Notes under the pieces: generated by a model
Seen by the model: only the letters and a program-made list of their open reading frames with translations
The model's database searches: none
Told to the model about the DNA's origin: nothing
Shown: piece by piece, positions 1 through 4,602 of the stretch
How positions within the stretch are numbered: the first letter of the stretch is position 1
Layout: each line of letters begins with the position of its first letter
Source: Phycisphaeraceae bacterium
GTDB lineage: Bacteria > Planctomycetota > Phycisphaerae > Phycisphaerales > Phycisphaeraceae
Length of the DNA stretch: 8,701 bases
Reading direction: 5' to 3'
NCBI GenBank assembly: GCA_016763955.1
Contig: JAESSU010000034.1
Location: forward strand, 1 to 8,701
Made by a program: the position numbers and the translations under genes

Positions 1-20
1 GGGGGCCGGGGGCCGGGGGG
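1..20. repeat. GGGGGCC heptamer tract at the window edge
   Basis: The first 20 bases are GGGGGCC, GGGGGCC, GGGGGG. Bases 6-20 are identical to 4506-4520. The tract lies in the last visible codons of the polyamine gene and probably continues left of the window. A heptamer of only G and C has no stop codon in any frame on either strand, so it cannot end the reading frame. Confidence 0.85.
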
Positions 21-1204
21 ATTTCCATGATATGCCAGGGGAGGCCGTGTTTTTTTAGTTGTTCCATGAAGGGGACGGGGTTGTTTTGTTCCATGTTCCA
101 GACTCCTGGGCGTTTCCACGTTTTTGTTAACATCATCATCGCGCCGATCATTGCAGGCACGCCGGTGGTGTAGCTTACTGCTTGCGCGCCGACTTCTTGG
201 TTGCACTTAGCATGGTCGCTGACATTGTAGATGAAAACTTTTTTAGGTTTGCCATCTTTGACCCCTTCGATGAGTGTTCCGATGGAAGTCTTGCCTGTGT
301 AACCTTGTGCAAGGCTTGCTGGATCGGGGAGCAGGCGTTTGAGTAATTCGAGGGGGACCACGGGGGTGCCGTTGTAGTCGACGGGGTCGATGCGGGTGAT
401 GCCGATATTTTGCATAACGCGCAGGTGGATGAGATATTCTTCGCCGAAGGTCATCCAAAAGCGGATGCGTTTGAGTCCCTTGATATTTTGGACGAGGGAT
501 TCTTCCTCTTCATGATAAAGCAGGAAGCTTTTACGGATACCTACTTCGGGGTAATCAAAGTCCCATGTCTGGCTAAGTGGTGGAGTCTCGATCCACTGGC
601 CATTTTCCCAGTACTTGCCTTTTTGGGTAATCTCACGGATGTTAATTTCTGGGTTGAAGTTGGTTGCAAAGGGATGGCCGTGGTCGCCTGCATTGCAGTC
701 GAGAATGTCGATGTAGTGAATTTCGTCAAAGAGTTCCTGCTGAGCGTAGGCACAAAAAACATTGGTCACACCCGGATCAAATCCGCTACCCAGTAATGCC
801 ATGATGCCTGCATCTTTGAAGCGATCCTGATAAGCCCACTGCCACTTGTACTCGAACTTGGCCACGTCGTGGGGCTCATAATTGGCCGCGTCCAGATAAT
901 CGACCCCTGTTGCAAGACAAGCATCCATGATGTGCAAATCCTGATAAGGCAAAGCAACATTGAGTACCAAGTCGGGCTTAATCTTTTTGATCAGCGCAAT
1001 CATCTGAGGCACGTTGTCCGCATCAACCTCTGCTGTGGCAATGGATCGTCCCGTACGTTCTTTGGCAGATGCAGCAATGACATCGCATTTAGACACCGTA
1101 CGACTTGCCAGTGTGATTGTTCCAAATACTTCAGGAACCTGCGCACACTTGTGTGTCACCACACGGCCTACGCCCCCTGCACCAATAATCAAAACATTGC
1201 CCAT
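1..1204 (-). CDS. Carboxynorspermidine/carboxyspermidine synthase (saccharopine dehydrogenase family), 3' end cut by window edge
   Basis: Translating the minus strand from 1204 gives 401 codons with no stop before the left edge. The family reductively condenses aspartate semialdehyde with a diamine (putrescine or 1,3-diaminopropane) using NADPH, giving carboxy(nor)spermidine for decarboxylation to a triamine; it is cytoplasmic. Seen: an N-terminal Rossmann motif (VLIIGAGGVG, residues 4-13), ASRTVSKC at 33-40, GSGFDPGVTN at 139-148, NFNPEINIRE at 182-191, and KHGLPW at 385-390. I recognise these as typical of this enzyme rather than of lysine-pathway saccharopine dehydrogenase. Homologues are about 400-415 residues, so only the last few residues should be missing. 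Two adjacent ATGs occur (1207 and 1204); AAGGAG at 1218-1213 is 5 bases from the first and 8 from the second, so I chose 1204. The last visible residues (PPAPGP) are encoded by a GGGGGCC tract. No partner decarboxylase gene is visible. The exact diamine substrate is inference. Confidence 0.88.
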   Translation of the reverse strand, partial: MGNVLIIGAGGVGRVVTHKCAQVPEVFGTITLASRTVSKCDVIAASAKERTGRSIATAEVDADNVPQMIALIKKIKPDLVLNVALPYQDLHIMDACLATGVDYLDAANYEPHDVAKFEYKWQWAYQDRFKDAGIMALLGSGFDPGVTNVFCAYAQQELFDEIHYIDILDCNAGDHGHPFATNFNPEINIREITQKGKYWENGQWIETPPLSQTWDFDYPEVGIRKSFLLYHEEEESLVQNIKGLKRIRFWMTFGEEYLIHLRVMQNIGITRIDPVDYNGTPVVPLELLKRLLPDPASLAQGYTGKTSIGTLIEGVKDGKPKKVFIYNVSDHAKCNQEVGAQAVSYTTGVPAMIGAMMMLTKTWKRPGVWNMEQNNPVPFMEQLKKHGLPWHIMEIPPAPGP

Positions 1205-1337
1205 CATTCACACTCCTTGCCTAAACTTCACGAATTCTAAAGACCCAAAGAACCATTTTCGTGATTTAAGTCGTTGATCACAACTCGGTCGTTTCCTATT
1301 GGAATCAATTTGCCACCCAAGCGAGGAATCTTAGCGG

Positions 1338-1365
1338 GTTTTAGTGACCCGTGATAGAGGGTCAA
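1338..1365 (-). promoter_or_regulatory. Candidate promoter of the polyamine gene
   Basis: On the minus strand, TTGACC (1365-1360) is followed after 16 bases by TAAAAC (1343-1338). This matches the sigma-70 consensus at 5 of 6 and 4 of 6 positions. It would start transcription near 1331 and give a leader of about 125 bases before the ATG at 1204. The inverted repeat at 1345-1364 sits between the two elements. The call is pattern-based only. Confidence 0.35.
1345..1364. promoter_or_regulatory. Inverted repeat TGACCC-N8-GGGTCA, candidate operator
   Basis: TGACCC (1345-1350) and GGGTCA (1359-1364) are perfect reverse complements separated by 8 bases. They lie almost exactly between the -35 and -10 of the candidate minus-strand promoter, a common repressor site. 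The inner arm can pair instead with CGGGT at 1335-1339 (CGGGT, 7-base loop, ACCCG at 1347-1351), giving two mutually exclusive hairpins. Whether DNA or RNA is the functional form cannot be told from sequence. Confidence 0.4.
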
Positions 1366-1609
1366 AATAGATAAAACAAAAAAACACAATGGATATGGGC
1401 AAACATGCTGGGCATCGTCACAGACCTATTTACAATCATCACACAACACTGGGGCCAGAGGAGTATTAAGCATTGAACAAACTCAATTTGCAAGTGCAAG
1501 CCCCTATTGGATGCAATCGCGTTTAATGACGGGGGATCACGCCACTGCTATAAAGAGCTTGCATGCCTGAGACTCACAAAATTTATTTACAAGCGCATTG
1601 CACCAACGC

Positions 1610-1627
1610 CCTAGCTCTAGCCCTAGC
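1610..1627. repeat. Threefold YCTAGC hexamer repeat
   Basis: CCTAGC, TCTAGC and CCTAGC follow one another with no gap, placing three CTAG tetramers at exact 6-base spacing. CTAG is generally under-represented in bacterial genomes, so a cluster is noticeable. No function is assigned. Confidence 0.5.
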
Positions 1628-1707
1628 AATAGTCGAAAATAGAACCTGCCCGTGCGTATAGACTATATGTTGTGGCCAACCCTTAGAGACTGCCCCGCTG
1701 GTGGTAT

Positions 1708-1728
1708 ACAGCGATGCCTCATCGCTGT
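1708..1728. repeat. Perfect 9-bp hairpin with a 3-base loop
   Basis: ACAGCGATG (1708-1716), loop CCT, CATCGCTGT (1720-1728). On the plus strand it is followed by eight A (1737-1744), not T. On the minus strand the eight T precede the hairpin. Neither orientation therefore makes a standard intrinsic terminator. It may be a protein-binding palindrome or part of an unrecognised small RNA. Confidence 0.55.
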
Positions 1729-1821
1729 GATCAGACAAAAAAAATACGTCCGATTCACATAAACAAATACAAACACGAAAGATAAAATCAACACAATTAT
1801 TCTAACGCAGCCTGTTTAGGG

Positions 1822-1850
1822 TTGACTTGTGTCGTGCGCTACTTAATAAT
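1822..1850 (+). promoter_or_regulatory. Sigma-70-type promoter for the small HTH gene
   Basis: TTGACT (1822-1827), a 17-base spacer, then AATAAT (1845-1850): 5 of 6 matches in each element with ideal spacing. Transcription would begin near 1857 and give a leader of about 128 bases before the GTG at 1985. The flanks are A/T-rich. Confidence 0.55.
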
Positions 1851-1929
1851 GGATCTCGAATATAAATATTTTGAAACTCAATACGGCACGTCATCACATT
1901 CACTCGAATGGCCGTGTGTTATCAAAAAC

Positions 1930-1950
1930 GCCTGTACAAGGATGTACGGC
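1930..1950 (+). promoter_or_regulatory. Leader hairpin upstream of the small HTH gene
   Basis: GCC (1930-1932), a bulged T, GTACA (1934-1938), loop AGGA, TGTAC (1943-1947), GGC (1948-1950): eight base pairs with a single bulge. It ends 21 bases before the GGAGG ribosome binding site, inside the long leader. A role in translation control is inference. Confidence 0.35.
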
Positions 1951-1971
1951 ACAACGGATTGCCTTATACAT

Positions 1972-1976
1972 GGAGG
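1972..1976 (+). promoter_or_regulatory. Ribosome binding site GGAGG that sets the GTG start
   Basis: GGAGG at 1972-1976 lies 8 bases before GTG at 1985. The in-frame ATG at 1970 overlaps this motif and has no ribosome binding site of its own, and the in-frame TTG at 1871 lacks one too. This argues for GTG as the true start. Confidence 0.65.
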
Positions 1977-1984
1977 TAGACACA

Positions 1985-2248
1985 GTGAAATTATCTGAGT
2001 CCAGAAAAGTTAGACAGTTCATTCTAGAACAAACCAAAACCCACAGGCTCATCCTGTTACTCCATTACTCTGACAACTTGACCCCCCAAGAAATCGGGCT
2101 CGTGCTAAACATCAGCGAGCCAACAGTCAGAAAACAACTCGGCCAACTCCAACAACAGATTCAACAGCAAATTCAACCGCAACTGCTCCTTGGCCAAGCA
2201 GCCTATCATGCTCAAAGTCCAGTATTAGGACTGACTGGCACAGCATAG
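1985..2248 (+). CDS. Small helix-turn-helix protein resembling sigma-70 region 4
   Basis: An 87-residue protein starting at GTG. Residues 7-28 (RKVRQFILEQ, then HRLILLLHYSD) look like the helices leading into sigma region 4. Residues 32-52 form a helix-turn-helix, with LTPQEIG as first helix and EPTVRKQL as recognition helix. The tail from residue 54 is glutamine-rich (QLQQQIQQQIQ) and then non-conserved in appearance. There is no region 2, so it cannot be a complete sigma factor; it more likely binds DNA or modulates RNA polymerase. I recall similar stand-alone region-4 proteins from Planctomycetota but cannot name a characterised one. A good promoter and leader precede it. It is convergent with the DUF4340 gene, 83 bases away, and no clear terminator lies between them. 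Extending upstream to a TTG at 1871 would add 38 residues with no family resemblance. Confidence 0.7.
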   Translation: MKLSESRKVRQFILEQTKTHRLILLLHYSDNLTPQEIGLVLNISEPTVRKQLGQLQQQIQQQIQPQLLLGQAAYHAQSPVLGLTGTA

Positions 2249-2331
2249 CAAAGCACATCATTCAAACGTCACTGCTTACCACACGTAATGGGTAATGCGC
2301 AGCGCCCAACGTCCCTCTAAAGTCACACCGT

Positions 2332-4428
2332 TTATTTTGTGAGCTTGGCAGTTAGATTCTGAAAATCATCTTCAGACAACATGAAATAGGTCGAGTCAAT
2401 CTGACCGGTATGATTATCACTTAACTCTAAGCGAAACGTCTGATTTGCAGTGGTTACGATCACCTCAATTGGCCGTGATATTTTCTTGGGCTTGGTGTAC
2501 CGCTCAACACGCAGGCCAGCTAATGTGTCAAACAATGCACCTGCCTTTGCTTCGTCCAATACAGCGTTTGCCAATGTGAACTTGCCCTCTTTTTGTTCGA
2601 TAATTAGTTGCTGGGCTTTGGAGATGATCTGCACCTTCTGAATCATATCGCGTCTCACATCGACAATCGTCCTAGGACGCAACTCTGCTTTGAGTTTATC
2701 TAACAACGTCTCACTAATCCTAAAGGAAAGGCCCACTGGCTTAAGCACCGCCGTATGGGTGTTGGGATCAACCTTTAAAGTAAGTGTTTGATCATCATTG
2801 CCATAGGTAATTAAATAGCCACGGTCACCTACTGGGCCTGTGGTTTGCCAACTATCAGCTTTCAATGGAGCTAATGCGTCAAGTAATTCTGCTAACGCGA
2901 TGCTCTCATGTTTGTCATAGCCCTTTAGCTCCCATGCTGCATCATTGCGTGATAATTGCAGTTGCGTTCCATCGGGCAATGTCATGTCAACATGCTTTAA
3001 CTCCGAGGGGGTCATCTCACTGATCGTGCGATTGCGTAGCAAGGCTACCTGACAATCGACAACTTGCTTTAACTGATCTTGCGCAACGTTGTACCCCACC
3101 GTTTCGTTGTTACGAATCACAGTGTAGTGTCCCGCTTCACCAGAATACACTTTCAACATTTCGTCGCTGGCATAGCCTGTTGCTGAAAGGATCACCGTGA
3201 GTAGCGGATCACCCGCAACGTCTAGAGACTGCACATAGGACACTGCCTTGGCATCGATAATGGCATCAAGCAATGTCTTGGTTAGCTCTTGATCCAAGCC
3301 GTATCCGGGTTTAGGATCGCCGTACCCCCAACCTTGTGGGGCTTTAACTAATTGCAGCTTCGTGTCCTTGCCATGGGCGATAAGCACCTTGGTCACATCA
3401 TCAGCCACTAAGGGCGTGATGCGATCTTCACGCAGGGCATCAACGTTCTTATCAAACTTCTCAAAATCAGCTTGACTCATCTCAAAGACCACATCACCAA
3501 CACCTGGCCCGTCAGAGAAAGTTGCAAAGTACCGTTCCTTTTCCAAATCCACAGGCGAACCAATCATCAAGGTCTGCTGCGAAAAAGTTTTCTCCAAAGC
3601 ATCTGCAACATCAACAACTGGCAGTTGCATCGTGAGGGTCATCGCAGGTTTATCTAGGCCATAAAGACTTAAATCATCGGGTTTGTCTGCGACGAATTTG
3701 GCAATATAAATACCATTTATTGCGTTCAGTAGTTCGGTGACTTTATCTTGGGAGACCCGTCCTGTATGGTCGCCTGCCAGGGTCCATTTGCTGTCTTTTT
3801 TGACGACTTGGATGGTGCCGTTACCGTCAACTTTGGTGATCTGATTGATTTGTCCTTGGGCAGGTGCAGTTAAGCTTTTAGAACGCCATTCACTAAGCGT
3901 TTGATCAAGAATGGTTTGATGCAAATCATCCCCCACCACATACACCTGCGCGTCATCATTGAGCATCAAATACCCTCGACCGCCAACCCCTTTGCGCCCG
4001 AGCTTAAAAACCTGTTGCGGCGTATCGTCATTGAATGTCACTGTGACAGTCGCCAAAGGCGTGTCGAGATTCACATCCGCTAATGAAGGCGTGCCCTTTT
4101 TCCCAGGTGTCAGTTTCTCGGTATAACTCAAAGCCAACGCACGCTCACCAGCCTGACTCGCAGACCATGTATTGAGCTTAAATTTCACTGGCAAAATTTG
4201 TTCCCAATCACTACCAACTTTGGTAATGATGGAGGTCTTGCCCTCTTTTTCAATGGTCAACGATGCAATTTTATCTTTATCAAATCCAGCTGCATCGAGT
4301 AACCGTTGCTCAGTGGGCTCTGCGGTATTTTCATTGGGGTCCACGCCAGGATGATCTTTATCCCAAAGAAAAAAGACACCGACAATCGCGAGTAAAACGA
4401 GGAGAAATAACGTTGTTTTAAAATTCAT
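2332..4428 (-). CDS. DUF4340 membrane-anchored protein, last gene of the Gld-type ABC operon
   Basis: A 698-residue protein. ATG at 4428 has AGGA 9 bases upstream. Residues 1-4 are a short polar start, about 5-22 form one hydrophobic helix (membrane anchor or uncleaved signal), and the rest should be extracytoplasmic. DUF4340 proteins are typically encoded next to GldG-like ABC auxiliary proteins, as here; their biochemical role is unknown to me. By eye it is built of about five tandem modules. Module junctions are marked by an Arg-rich turn followed by Ile or Leu: WRSKSL (181-186), REDRI (333-337), RNRTI (465-469) and RPRTI (584-588). Within modules, elements such as SKWTLAG (213-219), LSLYGLDKP (253-261) and LMIG (287-290) are typical of the domain. 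No catalytic motif or C-terminal membrane helix is seen. It is separated from the GldG-like gene by 174 bases with unusual repeats, so it may also have its own regulation. Confidence 0.85.
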   Translation of the reverse strand: MNFKTTLFLLVLLAIVGVFFLWDKDHPGVDPNENTAEPTEQRLLDAAGFDKDKIASLTIEKEGKTSIITKVGSDWEQILPVKFKLNTWSASQAGERALALSYTEKLTPGKKGTPSLADVNLDTPLATVTVTFNDDTPQQVFKLGRKGVGGRGYLMLNDDAQVYVVGDDLHQTILDQTLSEWRSKSLTAPAQGQINQITKVDGNGTIQVVKKDSKWTLAGDHTGRVSQDKVTELLNAINGIYIAKFVADKPDDLSLYGLDKPAMTLTMQLPVVDVADALEKTFSQQTLMIGSPVDLEKERYFATFSDGPGVGDVVFEMSQADFEKFDKNVDALREDRITPLVADDVTKVLIAHGKDTKLQLVKAPQGWGYGDPKPGYGLDQELTKTLLDAIIDAKAVSYVQSLDVAGDPLLTVILSATGYASDEMLKVYSGEAGHYTVIRNNETVGYNVAQDQLKQVVDCQVALLRNRTISEMTPSELKHVDMTLPDGTQLQLSRNDAAWELKGYDKHESIALAELLDALAPLKADSWQTTGPVGDRGYLITYGNDDQTLTLKVDPNTHTAVLKPVGLSFRISETLLDKLKAELRPRTIVDVRRDMIQKVQIISKAQQLIIEQKEGKFTLANAVLDEAKAGALFDTLAGLRVERYTKPKKISRPIEVIVTTANQTFRLELSDNHTGQIDSTYFMLSEDDFQNLTAKLTK

Positions 4429-4446
4429 GATTCAATTTCCTGACTG

Positions 4447-4461
4447 ATACCCATTGGGTAT
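4447..4461. promoter_or_regulatory. Perfect palindrome ATACCCA-T-TGGGTAT before the DUF4340 gene
   Basis: Two perfect 7-base arms around a single T. On the minus strand it lies 5 bases upstream of the AGGA of the DUF4340 gene, so a bound protein could affect transcription entry or ribosome access. A one-base loop cannot form an RNA hairpin without unpairing the innermost bases, so a DNA-binding site is the likelier reading. No matching regulator family is recognised. Confidence 0.4.
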
Positions 4462-4497
4462 GATTTTGACCGCGTCCAGAACGCTTTGGAGTCCTAA

Positions 4498-4533
4498 AAC
4501 AAGTTCCGGGGGCCGGGGGGCCGCGTAACAAGT
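4498..4533. repeat. GGGGGCC tract flanked by 7-base direct repeats AACAAGT
   Basis: AACAAGT occurs at 4498-4504 and again at 4527-4533. Between them are 22 bases dominated by CCGGGGGCCGGGGGGCC (4506-4522). The first 15 bases of that core are identical to 6-20. A short GC-only core bounded by a direct repeat may reflect insertion with target duplication or replication slippage. It lies between the GldG-like and DUF4340 genes. A related CCGGGGGC lies at 4573-4580. Confidence 0.7.
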
Positions 4534-4546
4534 AACAGGACCTGTT
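4534..4546. promoter_or_regulatory. Perfect palindrome AACAGG-A-CCTGTT
   Basis: Two perfect 6-base arms around a single A, directly abutting the right AACAAGT repeat. It shares the odd-centred dyad geometry of the palindrome at 4447-4461 but not its sequence. It could be a protein-binding site in the gap between the GldG-like and DUF4340 genes. Confidence 0.35.
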
Positions 4547-4602
4547 CATTGACGATTGGTATATTCACGCAACCGGGGGCGAACCTCTATTTTCAAGACG
4601 AT

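Larger units (their letters stand above)
1205..1984. other. Divergent intergenic region between the polyamine gene and the small HTH gene
   Basis: About 780 bases separate two divergent starts. No credible gene was found on either strand: open frames are short and lack a ribosome binding site or family resemblance. No tRNA, rRNA or CRISPR-like structure was seen. It holds, from left to right, a candidate minus-strand promoter with an inverted repeat between its elements (1338-1365), a run of seven A (1378-1384), a threefold YCTAGC repeat (1610-1627), a small TATAGaCTATA palindrome (1657-1667), a perfect 9-bp hairpin (1708-1728), a plus-strand promoter (1822-1850) and a leader hairpin (1930-1950). 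The stretch 1385-1600 shows nothing I can name. A small RNA could be hidden here but I see no proof. Confidence 0.6.

Noticed and set aside
1..20. G-quadruplex at the left edge
   Set aside because: Only three G runs are inside the window, so the four-run requirement is not met here; the sequence to the left is unknown.
410..1277. Open frames on the plus strand at 410-796, 869-1240 and 1014-1277
   Set aside because: They lie opposite the minus-strand polyamine gene, whose translation shows clear family motifs; the plus-strand products resemble nothing and lack ribosome binding sites.
1708..1744. Intrinsic terminator
   Set aside because: The stem is perfect but the downstream run is A on the plus strand, and on the minus strand the T run precedes the stem.
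1871..1984. N-terminal extension of the small HTH protein from TTG 1871
   Set aside because: No ribosome binding site, no family resemblance, and a strong GGAGG points to GTG 1985.
2249..2331. Bidirectional terminator between the convergent HTH and DUF4340 genes
   Set aside because: Only a 4-base TGGG/CCCA pairing with a 12-base loop and no T run was found.
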